Shown here piece after piece: positions 43,662-52,586 of a stretch of 64,000 bases of DNA. Position numbers and translations under genes: made by a program. Under the pieces are notes generated by a model, which worked only from the letters and a program-made list of their open reading frames with translations, was not told where the DNA came from and did not search any database. This DNA comes from Paenibacillus assamensis DSM 18201 (GTDB lineage: Bacteria > Bacillota > Bacilli > Paenibacillales > Paenibacillaceae): positions 28,848-92,847 of the forward strand of contig NZ_AULU01000018.1 of assembly GCF_000422445.1 (NCBI RefSeq), written 5' to 3'. The stretch's first letter is position 1; the number at the start of each line of letters is the position of its first letter.

Positions 43662-44681
43662 ATGAAGCCTCCGACCTCTGACTATATTAAAATTGCTCCA
43701 GGATTTTGGACGGGATTAAGCCAATTAGGTATTACAGCTCCCGATGTGGCTCGAAAAGCACAGCTTCCTTTTTCCATTATTTCCGAAACAACGGTCACCA
43801 CCACCCAATATTTTTCCATTTGGGAAGCCTATTCCGACCTTATTGGCGATACTGCTGAAGCGATTATCAAACTCGCGACTGTCTTTGATACAGCAACCTA
43901 TCCGCCAACCGTCTTAGCCACCTACCACTCTCGTGACTATCGCGATGCGCTAAACCGAATGGTTCGATACAAAAAACGGTGTCCCCCTGAAAGCCTACGT
44001 ATAACCGAGGAGAATGATAGCTGTAAGATAGAATTGGAATGGTTGGATAAAGAACATACTGGTCCGCATATTCTCATTGGCATCACGCTTGCATTTCTCT
44101 TGGAGCTTGGACGCCGAGGAACAGGTCAACCTTTGACAGCTCAATTTGTCGAGTTTTCACATGGAATGGGAGATATGAGGACTCTTGAAAAATACTTCGG
44201 CTGCCGTATCCAGACAGGTGCAAAGTGCAACCGACTTACGCTGCATCGCAGCGACTTGGATCGTTCCTTTACAACGTATAACGAGGAATTGCTAGAAATC
44301 CTTACTCCAGCTCTAGATCAATCTTTACATGAACAGCAATACAGCCACTCTATTGCTGAGGTGGTCACATGGATCATCAAACGCAATCTGGCAGGAGGGA
44401 ACTTTGACATTCAAGCTGTCGCCAAACAACTGAGTATGAGTGATCGAACTTTACAGCGCCGGCTTGCTGCCCAAGACACGAGCTTTAAACATCTCTTAGC
44501 ACAAGTTAAGCATGAGCAAGCCCGGGTGTACTTACAAGACCCTACACTTGATATTAAAGATGTCGCGTTTTTAGTTGGCTATGAAGACCAAAACTCATTC
44601 TATCGTGCTTTTCACTTGTGGGAAGGGATCACTCCTTTAACATGGCGGAATAAATATGTAGGTAAAAACCCGATACGATAA
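43662..44681 (+). CDS. AraC-family transcriptional regulator with arabinose-binding-like (PF12625-type) N-terminal domain
   Basis: About 339 residues. The N-terminal half (GFWTGLSQLGITAPDVARKA, then ELEWLDKEHTGPHILIG) has the layout of the Arabinose_bd-type domain of OruR/VirS-like regulators. The C-terminal AraC domain shows FDIQAVAKQLSMSDRTLQRR and a second helix-turn-helix ending DIKDVAFLVGYEDQNSFYRAF. AAAGGAG with spacing 7 favours the ATG at 43662 over that at 43656. The next gene is a short-chain dehydrogenase about 190 bases away, a plausible target. Ligand unknown. Confidence 0.88.
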   Translation: MKPPTSDYIKIAPGFWTGLSQLGITAPDVARKAQLPFSIISETTVTTTQYFSIWEAYSDLIGDTAEAIIKLATVFDTATYPPTVLATYHSRDYRDALNRMVRYKKRCPPESLRITEENDSCKIELEWLDKEHTGPHILIGITLAFLLELGRRGTGQPLTAQFVEFSHGMGDMRTLEKYFGCRIQTGAKCNRLTLHRSDLDRSFTTYNEELLEILTPALDQSLHEQQYSHSIAEVVTWIIKRNLAGGNFDIQAVAKQLSMSDRTLQRRLAAQDTSFKHLLAQVKHEQARVYLQDPTLDIKDVAFLVGYEDQNSFYRAFHLWEGITPLTWRNKYVGKNPIR

Positions 44682-44869
44682 GATGTTGAAAGAAAATGAC
44701 TATGTTTATTAGTTGGCGTATGATGCAAGAACTTTGGCGCACCACGCTAGTTACCTTACCATCCTGACAAAGTAATATAACCCTATCCGAAAAAATGACG
44801 CAATACACTATGAACTTATTTTATTACCTTTTTCAAATGTATACATTCAATGTAAGGGAGACATGTACG

Positions 44870-45664
44870 ATGGATATGGGATTGAGTAACAAGACTGCTT
44901 TAGTTACAGGATCAACACGAGGTATAGGTAAAGCAATTGCTATTGAACTTGCCAAAGAAGGCGCTAATGTTCTTATTAATGGACGAAATCATGAAGAGGT
45001 AGAACGAACTGTAAATGAAATCAAGTCCAATTTTCCAGCTACGTTCCCTCAAAATGCTGCAGCCGATATCGTTAGCATTCAACATAGAGAAGCTTTATTT
45101 TGTAAATTCCCGACTATTGATATTTTAGTTAACAGCATGGGGATTTATGAAGTTATGCAATATGAAGATATTAATGATGAAATATGGGAGCATTACTTCC
45201 GTACCAATGTTCTTGCTGCAAATGGGTTAGCTAAGTTTTATTTACCGAGCATGCTGAAACATGATTTTGGCCGCATTATCTTTATAGCAAGTGAAGAAGC
45301 TATTATGCCGTCAGGATTAATGCCACAATATTGTATGACAAAATCAATGCTGCTATCTTTGTCCAAAAGCTTATCTAAATTAACAATAGGAAAGGAAGTT
45401 ACCGTTAACACGATTATGCCAGGCCCATCACTTTCTGAAAATGTGCAGCAAATCATCGAAGGCATGTACCCTAATGATGACCGAATTTTTTCCGAAAAAG
45501 AAAAAGAATTTATGACAACAAACCTGCCTCAATCTGAAATTCAACGATTTATTAAGCCAATCGAAATAGGTAAACTCGCAGCATTTTTGTGCAGCCCTTA
45601 TGCATCAGCATTTAGAGGTTCTCCAATCCGAATGGACGGCGGAATGGTTCCTACTATTTTTTAA
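44870..45664 (+). CDS. Short-chain dehydrogenase/reductase (SDR) family oxidoreductase
   Basis: The 264-residue Rossmann-fold enzyme has the cofactor motif TGSTRGIGKA, the structural motif LVNSMG (NNAG variant), a catalytic Ser in IFIASEEA and the YCMTK (YxxxK) pair. The cofactor is probably NAD(P)H. The frame is open from 44795, but the ATG at 44870 with AAGGGAG is the natural start. Its codon use and AT-rich composition look somewhat different from neighbouring genes, which may point to transfer. It follows an AraC regulator that may control it. Substrate unknown. Confidence 0.88.
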   Translation: MDMGLSNKTALVTGSTRGIGKAIAIELAKEGANVLINGRNHEEVERTVNEIKSNFPATFPQNAAADIVSIQHREALFCKFPTIDILVNSMGIYEVMQYEDINDEIWEHYFRTNVLAANGLAKFYLPSMLKHDFGRIIFIASEEAIMPSGLMPQYCMTKSMLLSLSKSLSKLTIGKEVTVNTIMPGPSLSENVQQIIEGMYPNDDRIFSEKEKEFMTTNLPQSEIQRFIKPIEIGKLAAFLCSPYASAFRGSPIRMDGGMVPTIF

Positions 45665-45913
45665 CTCTATGTAAAATAAGATCGAAAAAAACGGCATCTA
45701 TAAAACGGTGCAGCTTCTTGTTTCGCTGGAATCACTAGGATCGTTCATACGCAGCCATAACGATCATTTATTTTCTTTTTGCATAATAGGCCGAACGTTA
45801 ATAAATGGTATAAAATATACTGCAAATAAGCAAAAAAAAGCGCATATACCGCATCGTGCAAAAAAAGGAACTACGCGCATTTTTAGAAGGTGCACAAATC
45901 GGAGGTATTTACT

Positions 45914-46243
45914 ATGGCTACTATTGAAGATTTTACAAAGCTAGACATCCGCGTCGGTACCATTGTTCAAGCTGAATTTTTTCCCGAGGCTCGTACACCT
46001 GCCATCAAGCTAACTATCGACTTCGGCCAACTCGGCCTGAAGCAATCATCAGCCCAAATTACCCACCGCTATGAACCGGAACAACTGATTGGGAATCAAG
46101 TTGTCGCTATCGTGAACTTCCCCCCAAGGCGCATAGCTGGCTTTAAGTCGGAGGTTCTCGTCTTAGGCGGTGTTCCCGGTGACAGTGATGTAGTCTTGCT
46201 TAAACCTGACATCCCCCTCCCAAATGGCACCCCTGTCGCTTAG
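45914..46243 (+). CDS. csaA: CsaA, tRNA-binding-domain chaperone-like protein
   Basis: The 109-residue protein consists of a single tRNA-binding (EMAP/Trbp111-type OB) fold: [40 protein letters not shown] and [18 protein letters not shown]. Length and sequence fit Bacillus CsaA, a homodimer reported to bind secretory precursor proteins and SecA and to have tRNA-binding potential. The frame is open from 45890; the ATG at 45914 has CGGAGG at good spacing. It stops just where a broken minus-strand ORF ends. Confidence 0.9.
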   Translation: MATIEDFTKLDIRVGTIVQAEFFPEARTPAIKLTIDFGQLGLKQSSAQITHRYEPEQLIGNQVVAIVNFPPRRIAGFKSEVLVLGGVPGDSDVVLLKPDIPLPNGTPVA

Positions 46244-46482
46244 ATGGCAGTTAGCTGCACATATGCATCGAAATACCGTTTGCCTTCAACCGTTTGTCCG
46301 GTGATGAAACATGCTGTTGTCAGGTCAGTGATGTTGAGGGCATTTTCATTTTCCTCATTCAATATTTGAGCTTGATAAATCTGAATTTCATCCCCTAATA
46401 CTGCCTCTTGCAACTAACTAATGCGGAAGCGTACACGTCCCGTTTGGCAAACGAATACGAGCTTACGTTCTAAAACTTCCAT
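46240..46482 (-). pseudogene. Small ORF of about 80 codons interrupted by one amber codon
   Basis: Read through a TAG at 46416-46414, the frame gives a compact protein (MEVLERKLVFVCQTGRVRF ... VLGDEIQIYQAQIL ... ACFITGQTVEGKRYFDAYVQ). A CAG-to-TAG change would explain the stop (conceptual IS-Q-LQEAVLG). I do not recognise the family. Its ATG overlaps the end of the truncated HXXEE gene, so the two were probably one operon. Its stop overlaps the csaA stop. It may be a decayed gene or simply an unlucky open stretch. Confidence 0.4.
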
Positions 46483-46637
46483 ATCATATCCGCCAATTTG
46501 CTATGTTTACTGCGAACTAAGCTCTCGTTTCTCTTCGCCCAATGTTCTACCGTTATAATTTCCTCGAAGTCATGAAGCATAAATACCACGACAAACAACC
46601 ATATTGCATTATGCAGTTCTAGCTGCAGCATTTGCAT
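46470..46637 (-). pseudogene. Truncated HXXEE-domain membrane protein
   Basis: A 53-55 residue frame with an AGGAGG ribosome binding site begins MLQLELHNAIWLFVVVFMLH and continues DFEEIITVEHW, the signature HxxEE motif at the start of HXXEE-domain proteins, which usually have about 150-180 residues and four helices. It stops after one helix, with no trace of the rest. The start used may be 46631 (better spacing) or 46637. It is probably non-functional. Confidence 0.6.
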
Positions 46638-46710
46638 TGCCTCCTGTCTATCCCTGTGATGTATATTTCATATGTAGAAATGAATATAAACATTTCCAGT
46701 ATAACACAAA

Positions 46711-46750
46711 TAAAAAGGCGAGATTCTATGAACGATAGAATACCCGCCTT
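46711..46750 (-). terminator. Terminator of fumC
   Basis: AAGGCG (46715-46720) and CGCCTT (46745-46750), with inner GATTCTAT/ATAGAAT, are followed on the minus strand by TTTTTATTTG. Confidence 0.8.
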
Positions 46751-46769
46751 ATTGCTAGTTTTAAAAAAA

Positions 46770-48158
46770 TTACGCCTTCGGATGAATCATCAACTCAGGT
46801 CGAACTACCTCGTCGAACTTCTCTTCCGTCAGCAAGTTAGAGCGCAATGCTGCCTCTTTAAGCGTTAGCCCCTCTTTATGTGCTAACTTAGCAACCGCAG
46901 CTGCATTTTCATACCCAATATGAGGATTCAATGCCGTTACGAGCATCAACGAACGATCAAGGTGACTTTTAATGACATCTACATTTGGCTCAATGCCTAC
47001 CGCGCAGTTATCGTTGAATGATACGATAGCATCTGCCAACAATCTGCAAGATTGCAGGAAGTTATAAATAATGACCGGCTTAAATACGTTCAGTTCAAAG
47101 TTACCTTGACTCGCAGCAAATCCAATCGCAGCATCATTCCCCATCACCTGACAGACAACCATCGTCAACGCCTCGCTCTGCGTCGGGTTCACTTTGCCTG
47201 GCATAATGGAGCTGCCCGGTTCATTTTCAGGAATACGAATTTCGCCCAAGCCACTGCGAGGACCGCTGGAAAGCCATCTGACGTCGTTCGCAATTTTCAT
47301 CAAGTCTGCTGCAAGCGCTTTAAAAGCACCATGCACATAAACCAGCTCATCATGACTCGTCAACGCATGGAACTTGTTGCTTGCAGAAGTGAACGCTTTT
47401 CCTGTCTGTTGGCTAATTTGATCTGCAACCATATCCCCAAAGCGTGGATGAGCGTTAATTCCTGTACCTACTGCTGTACCGCCAATCGCCAGCTCGCTTA
47501 AATAAGCTGCACTTTCGCTAATCATGCGTTCGCTCTTTTCCAACATTCGATGCCAGCCACTAATTTCCTGACCGAGCGTAATCGGTGTTGCATCCTGCAA
47601 ATGGGTACGTCCTATTTTAATGATAGATTCAGATTGTTGGCTCTTTTGAAGAAGTGTTTCTTTTAATTTATGAATAGAAGGCAGCAGTTCCTCTTCCACA
47701 GCGACTAGCGCCGCCATATGCATAGCTGTTGGGAATGTATCATTGGAGCTTTGTGATTTGTTGACATCATCATTCGGGTGGACACGAAGTGTGCTTCCGC
47801 TCTCTTCTAGCAATTGATTCGCGCGATGTGCAATCACTTCGTTTACGTTCATATTACTTTGTGTACCGCTGCCCGTTTGCCACACGACGAGTGGAAAATG
47901 CTCATCCCAGTTGCCAGCAATGACTTCATCAGCCGCTGTAACGATAGCTTGAGCCTTCTGGCTGTCCAATTTGCCCAACTCTTCGTTTGCTAGAGCAGCA
48001 CTCTTTTTCAAAATCGCAAACATACGAATTAACGGCTTAGGCATCTGTTCTGTACCAATGTTGAAATTTTCAAAGCTGCGCTGTGTTTGCGCACCCCAAA
48101 GCTTATCAACAGGTACCTTTATTTCGCCTAATGTGTCCTTTTCCAATCTGTACTCCAT
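46770..48158 (-). CDS. fumC: Class II fumarate hydratase FumC
   Basis: The 462-residue protein has the fumarase/aspartase signature [15 protein letters not shown], the substrate-site stretch [14 protein letters not shown], and [16 protein letters not shown], which together identify an iron-independent class II fumarase. It catalyses reversible hydration of fumarate to malate in the TCA cycle. AGGAGG precedes the ATG. The promoter region holds a good SigA promoter overlapped by a Fur-like box, which would tie this iron-free enzyme to iron status. Confidence 0.95.
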   Translation of the reverse strand: MEYRLEKDTLGEIKVPVDKLWGAQTQRSFENFNIGTEQMPKPLIRMFAILKKSAALANEELGKLDSQKAQAIVTAADEVIAGNWDEHFPLVVWQTGSGTQSNMNVNEVIAHRANQLLEESGSTLRVHPNDDVNKSQSSNDTFPTAMHMAALVAVEEELLPSIHKLKETLLQKSQQSESIIKIGRTHLQDATPITLGQEISGWHRMLEKSERMISESAAYLSELAIGGTAVGTGINAHPRFGDMVADQISQQTGKAFTSASNKFHALTSHDELVYVHGAFKALAADLMKIANDVRWLSSGPRSGLGEIRIPENEPGSSIMPGKVNPTQSEALTMVVCQVMGNDAAIGFAASQGNFELNVFKPVIIYNFLQSCRLLADAIVSFNDNCAVGIEPNVDVIKSHLDRSLMLVTALNPHIGYENAAAVAKLAHKEGLTLKEAALRSNLLTEEKFDEVVRPELMIHPKA

Positions 48159-48211
48159 GTGATGCCCTCCTCATTTGGATATAAGCGTAATGGATTGCGT
48201 GAGATTGCAAA

Positions 48212-48226
48212 TGATAATGATTTTCA
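48212..48226. promoter_or_regulatory. Fur-like box in front of fumC
   Basis: TGATAATGATTTTCA matches the Bacillus Fur 7-1-7 box TGATAATNATTATCA at 14 of 15 positions, counting the free base. It lies just downstream of the fumC -10, in the start-site region. It fits Fur better than PerR (TTATAAT) or Zur (TCGTAAT). Confidence 0.6.
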
Positions 48227-48237
48227 ATGATAGTTTT

Positions 48238-48267
48238 ATTATGATCAAAATCATTCACCGTTGTCAA
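48238..48267 (-). promoter_or_regulatory. SigA-type promoter of fumC
   Basis: On the minus strand a perfect TTGACA (48267 to 48262), an 18-base spacer and CATAAT (48243 to 48238). Confidence 0.65.
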
Positions 48268-48402
48268 CATCTCCATAATCTACCTTTACATCGGCATGAT
48301 GCGAGTGTAGACTAGCGATTGGACAAAGGAAAATAATTCCGAAATAGGCAAGAAAACAAAGATACAATATGTTTCTATTTTTAATTAAGGGCGGTCTTAC
48401 TG

Positions 48403-49548
48403 ATGAAACGTTTAGTTGGAATCATTGTAATGGTATTGGTGATGTTAGGGATATTGTCAGGCTGTATGCAATCCGATTATAAAAACCTAGTTAATGTCGA
48501 ATCTCTCATAAAATCAGGTCAATGGGAAGAAGGAGAAAAGCTCCTTGAAACAACCAGACAACCACACTCTTCTCTTTATAAAAACATAGAAGCTTCTATT
48601 ACACACAAAAAAGAAGCGGACAAACACTATGTGGCTAAGCGCTATGCAGAAGCATTTATTCGATATGAAAAAATCCCGATCAAGGATGAACTCGTAGTAA
48701 CAAGAAGCAAAAACCTTGCACAATATCGGGTTAATGATCTAAAACAGAAAATAATAAAAGCTCAGCAATCCGGCTTATGCCATGAGATTGAAGGTATGAT
48801 TTCCAACATTAAAAAAATCTCTATATCCCATCCTTATGTGAAATACAGTCCTGACAAACTTGAACAACAGCTAAAAGATTGCTTCCTTAATTCCAAAGCT
48901 ATGAGTTCAGTTGAGATTGGTGATTATAGTGAAGCCTTATCCTATTTTGAACAATCAGAAAACTATGCTACTCATGCTGTTGCCCTCTATATTCTTGCTA
49001 TGCACAGTGAAGATATTGGATACAAATCAACAATGAAAAAGTTCCTGTATCGCATACCTGCTGATTATAACGGGCCGTATTATAAAGAAATTCTTGCTTA
49101 CAAAAAGAAATACATACCGAAAAGCCAATGGAAGCAGCAGTATAGCAACTATTATAAGTTAGCATTAAGTGCGAATGAAAAGTCAGTCTTTACTAATGCC
49201 ATTACGAACAAAAGTAACTATATCAATAAGCAGCAAGAGAACAAGCAAATCAGTAATAACAAAGGACGTAGCAACAGCGGCTACAAAGTAAGTAGTAGCA
49301 CGAATGGCAATAAGGGAAGTCAATCCAAGAGCAGAACCAGTACGAATCGTACAAGCGGTAGCACTAGTAGTGGTTCCAAGGGAAGCAGCGGAAGTAAGAG
49401 CAATTCGGGGAACAGCTATAAAAGCAGCAGTAAGAGCAGTAGTACAAGTAGTCGTAGCGGCGGAAGCAGTTACAGTAGTGGCAGCAGTAGCAGCGGCGGA
49501 TATAGTGGAGGTTACAGCAGTGGCGGCGGTTCGCGCGCAAAGCGTTAA
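48403..49548 (+). CDS. Lipoprotein with helical-repeat-like body and long Ser/Gly-rich tail
   Basis: The 381-residue protein has a lipoprotein signal (hydrophobic residues 4-19, lipobox ILSGC with Cys 21). Residues about 30-250 are helical with TPR-like features (WEEGEKLLETTRQPH, YAEAFIRYEKIP, DYSEALSYFEQSE). From about residue 270 a low-complexity tail of Ser, Gly, Asn, Lys and Tyr runs to the end and is probably disordered or wall-spanning. It may be a surface-anchored scaffold; function unknown. A terminator follows. Confidence 0.75.
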   Translation: MKRLVGIIVMVLVMLGILSGCMQSDYKNLVNVESLIKSGQWEEGEKLLETTRQPHSSLYKNIEASITHKKEADKHYVAKRYAEAFIRYEKIPIKDELVVTRSKNLAQYRVNDLKQKIIKAQQSGLCHEIEGMISNIKKISISHPYVKYSPDKLEQQLKDCFLNSKAMSSVEIGDYSEALSYFEQSENYATHAVALYILAMHSEDIGYKSTMKKFLYRIPADYNGPYYKEILAYKKKYIPKSQWKQQYSNYYKLALSANEKSVFTNAITNKSNYINKQQENKQISNNKGRSNSGYKVSSSTNGNKGSQSKSRTSTNRTSGSTSSGSKGSSGSKSNSGNSYKSSSKSSSTSSRSGGSSYSSGSSSSGGYSGGYSSGGGSRAKR

Positions 49549-49637
49549 GTGATATATGTAAGCACCCTTAGTACCCCCTATTAAAGTCCATAGGTATCTC
49601 ATTGTGAGTATTCGAAAATTCAGTTTCGTGTCCGTGA

Positions 49638-49678
49638 AAGAAGAAGATGAGATAGGTATCTCGTCGTCTTCTTTTTTA
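49638..49678 (+). terminator. Terminator of the lipoprotein gene
   Basis: GAAGA and GAGATA arms (from 49640) pair with TATCTC and TCTTC, followed by CTTTTTTAAT. Confidence 0.65.
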
Positions 49679-49892
49679 ATTACACCTAGATTAATTTCGT
49701 TTCACAATTGCAATAGCTAAGTGTCAAAAATTGTAGCAGGAGTCAATGGATTTGTTATAGTCACATGAACACTCGAACCCGCCCCGTATCGAAGATCGAA
49801 GATAATTACTGATTTCTCCTTTGCAGGCTGAATTACAGAGGTAACCGTGGTTGAGTCAATAAGCAACAGCTCTTTTAATAAGATCGATTATG

Positions 49893-50077
49893 CTAACGGT
49901 TGCCACAGAGGCTATATGGCTTATATTTATATATTTTCAAATCTAACGAATGTCAGAGAGCTTATTTGCCAGTTAGAGCCATATAATCAACCAAAATGGC
50001 TAAAATAAGCGCTCTGGCGACCGTTAGAATTCTAATATGGACGATTTAATGAAAATAACGTTAATGGCGTTCGTTAG
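49893..50077. repeat. Four copies of a ~25-bp intergenic repeat, two on each strand
   Basis: The core reads CTAACG, 3-4 variable bases, GYCA, then AG and GCTTATTT. Copies lie at 49893-49912 (+, partial), 49943-49967 (+), 50003-50027 (-) and 50052-50077 (-). Copies 1 and 3 also form a long imperfect inverted repeat together with GGCTATATGGC and GCCATATA. The rest of 49680-50307 shows no gene I can support. Confidence 0.6.
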
Positions 50078-50307
50078 AGAAAAATCGCATTCTACCCGAA
50101 GTCGCAATTCGTGTTCGAAATCCGTGAGCTGACCAAATCACCTTCGATCATCGAGAACTCATTTGGTGTAGATGTAGACTTATGCTACGATCGCACATTG
50201 CATGCTGCAAGGTGCATTATATATAATGATATTGTTTATCACTACTACTCTATATGTATCGATATACATTAAAAACAGCTACACGAAACGACGAAGGAGC
50301 TAATCCT

Positions 50308-51021
50308 ATGATTGAAAATAGCAGCTCTCTTATATCCCAATCATCAGAGCATAAAAATACACAGCATTCTGCCGCATACAAGCGCATCCTCATCGTCACC
50401 GCTGTTGACGTTGAGCGAGACGCTGTCCTGCGCGGCCTCGATGGCGACAGCCGCTTCGAGGTGATCGCAGGTGGTGTCGGCCCCGCTTCCGCTGCGGCCA
50501 GCACCGCGACCAAGTTGGCACTCGGCAACTATGACCTAGTTGTCAGTGCAGGCATAGCCGGCGGCTTCGCTGGGCGCGCCACCGTCGGTACGCTCGTCGT
50601 CGCGAGCGAGATTATCGCTGCCGATCTCGGTGCAGAGACGGCTGAAGGCTTCCGCCGCGTGGACGAGCTCGGCTTCGGCTCCGCCTCTGTCGCTGTAGAG
50701 ACAGAGTTGGCCAGCCGACTCACGGCGGCACTGCAAGCCGCAGCGCAGACGGTTGCACTTGCTCCTGTGCTTACGCTCTCAACCGTTACCGGCACAACCG
50801 AGACGGCCGCGGCATTGGCGCAGCGCATTCCAACCGCCGCTGCCGAAGCGATGGAAGGCTACGGTGTAGCCGTTGCTGCTCAGCAGTGCGGAATTCCCGT
50901 GCTGGAGCTGCGCGCGATCTCGAACCCGATCGGGCCTCGTGATCGGGACGCATGGCGGATCGGCGATGCATTAGCAGCGCTGCAAGCCGCTAGTTCCATT
51001 TTGAAGGAGGTACTACGATGA
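50308..51021 (+). CDS. mqnB: Futalosine hydrolase MqnB
   Basis: The protein has about 237 residues with the nucleoside phosphorylase-like fold of MqnB: VTAVDVERDAVLRGL, IAGGVGPASAAAST, VVSAGIAGGFAGRA and, near the end, AEAMEGYGVAVAAQQ and ELRAISNPIGPRDRDAW. It cleaves futalosine to dehypoxanthine futalosine in the alternative menaquinone pathway. AAGGAG with spacing 8 favours the ATG at 50308 over 50254. The gene is unusually GC- and alanine-rich compared with its neighbours. It overlaps mqnD by 4 bases. Confidence 0.88.
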   Translation: MIENSSSLISQSSEHKNTQHSAAYKRILIVTAVDVERDAVLRGLDGDSRFEVIAGGVGPASAAASTATKLALGNYDLVVSAGIAGGFAGRATVGTLVVASEIIAADLGAETAEGFRRVDELGFGSASVAVETELASRLTAALQAAAQTVALAPVLTLSTVTGTTETAAALAQRIPTAAAEAMEGYGVAVAAQQCGIPVLELRAISNPIGPRDRDAWRIGDALAALQAASSILKEVLR

Positions 51022-51860
51022 AAATAGTATATTCGCCATGTCCAAACGACACGTTCGTATTTCATGCTTGGGCACATGGATTAGTCCCTGATGCTCCTCA
51101 ACTGGATGTAACCTATGCGGATATTAATATTACAAATGAATTGGCTACTCGCCCAAATGACCTTGATATTCTTAAAATTTCATACGCTGCACTACCATGG
51201 GTACTCGAAGAATATGCATTGCTGCCATGCGGCGGCGCCTTAGGAAGAGGATGCGGTCCACTCGTCCTTACGAATGGACAAGCTGCCGAAGGTAACAATC
51301 CTGCCCAGTTATCCGGCAAGCGTGTGGCCGTACCAAGTGAACGCTCTACGGCATACTTGCTGTTCCGACTGTGGGCAGCGAAGCATGTTCCAGACGGCGT
51401 TGGCGAAATCATCGTAATGCCATTCCATGAAATTATGCCTGCTGTGCGCGACGGCCATATCGATGCAGGGCTCGTTATCCATGAGGCACGCTTTACTTAT
51501 CCGAACTACGGGCTATCCATGCTAGTCGATCTCGGAAACTGGTGGGAAGCAGATACGAATCTGCCCATCCCGCTTGGAGCAATTATCGCTCGTCGTTCAC
51601 TCGACTTACATGCAATCTCCGAATGGATACGTGCCTCTGTTCAATACGCATGGGCACAGCCCGAAGCATCTCGCGATTATGTGATGCAGCATGCACAGGA
51701 ACTTTCTCCTGAGGTCGCGCAAGCACATATCGATCTCTATGTGAATAGCTTTACTGCTGATCTAGGTGAGGATGGCTTTAACGCTGTAGAAGCCCTGCTC
51801 AGCAGAGCTGCTGCTGAAGGGCTCGTCCCTGAATTCGATACAGCCTTGCTACGGCTGTAA
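51018..51860 (+). CDS. mqnD: 1,4-dihydroxy-6-naphthoate synthase MqnD
   Basis: The 280-residue protein opens with the MqnD signature YSPCPNDTFVFHAWAHG and contains LKISYAALPWVLEEYALLP, ALGRGCGPLVL and a periplasmic-binding-protein-like fold without a signal peptide. It converts cyclic dehypoxanthine futalosine to 1,4-dihydroxy-6-naphthoate. The ATGA overlap with mqnB shows translational coupling. mqnA, mqnC and the later steps are not in this window and must lie elsewhere. Its composition is less GC-rich than mqnB, although the two genes are coupled. Confidence 0.93.
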   Translation: MKIVYSPCPNDTFVFHAWAHGLVPDAPQLDVTYADINITNELATRPNDLDILKISYAALPWVLEEYALLPCGGALGRGCGPLVLTNGQAAEGNNPAQLSGKRVAVPSERSTAYLLFRLWAAKHVPDGVGEIIVMPFHEIMPAVRDGHIDAGLVIHEARFTYPNYGLSMLVDLGNWWEADTNLPIPLGAIIARRSLDLHAISEWIRASVQYAWAQPEASRDYVMQHAQELSPEVAQAHIDLYVNSFTADLGEDGFNAVEALLSRAAAEGLVPEFDTALLRL

Positions 51861-51874
51861 CATAAACAAATACG

Positions 51875-51910
51875 AAGGACAGCTACTCCAACGAGATAGC
51901 TGTCCTTTTT
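51875..51910 (+). terminator. Terminator of the mqnBD operon
   Basis: AAGGACAGCTA (51875-51885) pairs perfectly with TAGCTGTCCTT (51897-51907), followed by TTTTTC. Confidence 0.88.
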
Positions 51911-51938
51911 CATAAACATCTATGTATAACAACAATAT

Positions 51939-52394
51939 CTAATCTAAATGTGGATGTGCCTCAACATATTTTTTCAAACGATTCAACTCATTTTGCAGCA
52001 TTATTCTAGATATCCAACTCGTCAATACAAAGAGTACTTTTGCCATTCCTGATGAAAACTCATACTCCTGTTGATGAGTTACTCTCACGACCTCGCCATG
52101 CTTATCAAAAGAATACGACATCAAAGCTGTAAAGTCATCCATGACAGCTCTGGCTGCAAGCCTATGGGGCAAATTGCATTCTACAACTCTGGCCTTTACT
52201 TCCAAAACTTGACCAAATTGCTTCTGCACGCAAATGTACGTTAAACCAGGATAGCATTGATTGCGATCTTCTTCTTTTTCATAAATAAAGCCGGTAACCA
52301 ACTTGCTCCAACGCTTTACTTCCTCTTCATCATTCATTGCTCGAAAGATTCTATCTACTGAGGCATTCATTTCTGCTGATACCGTTATTTGCAC
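51939..52394 (-). CDS. SRPBCC (START-like) family protein, copy A
   Basis: The 151-residue protein has the helix-grip layout: an opening strand (MQITVSAEMNASVDRIFRAM), central beta strands and a long C-terminal helix (SRIMLQNELNRLKKYVEAH). SRPBCC proteins hold hydrophobic ligands or act as cyclases; none of the residues seen fixes a function. It is related in length and order of segments to copy B (52587-53099), with the shared YxxExEEDRxxxxxGxTY pattern, so the two are probably duplicates separated by a terminator. Confidence 0.7.
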   Translation of the reverse strand: MQITVSAEMNASVDRIFRAMNDEEEVKRWSKLVTGFIYEKEEDRNQCYPGLTYICVQKQFGQVLEVKARVVECNLPHRLAARAVMDDFTALMSYSFDKHGEVVRVTHQQEYEFSSGMAKVLFVLTSWISRIMLQNELNRLKKYVEAHPHLD

Positions 52395-52498
52395 GCAAAA
52401 TATCTCCCATTCTACTCATGATGTTGTCCATTCCAATTGGACAATAAGAACAATCTATCTTTAAACAACACTACTACTCATAATTCGAAATAGATACA

Positions 52499-52550
52499 GG
52501 AAAACCTCTTACTATTTGAAAAAGTTTTCATCTTCGTATAGTAAGAGGTT
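52499..52550 (-). terminator. Terminator between the SRPBCC genes
   Basis: AACCTCTTACTAT (52503-52515) pairs with ATAGTAAGAGGTT (52538-52550), followed on the minus strand by TTTTCC. Confidence 0.75.
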
Positions 52551-52586
52551 GTACACAACAACGCTATTTGGTTAGAAATCTCGCTA

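Noticed and set aside
49183..49602. A 139-codon minus-strand ORF (Ala/Thr-rich) opposite the lipoprotein tail.
   Set aside because: It is the mirror of the Ser/Gly low-complexity region and has no ribosome binding site.
50254..50307. The 18-codon N-terminal extension of mqnB from the ATG at 50254.
   Set aside because: The ATG at 50308 has AAGGAG at ideal spacing; the upstream start has no site.
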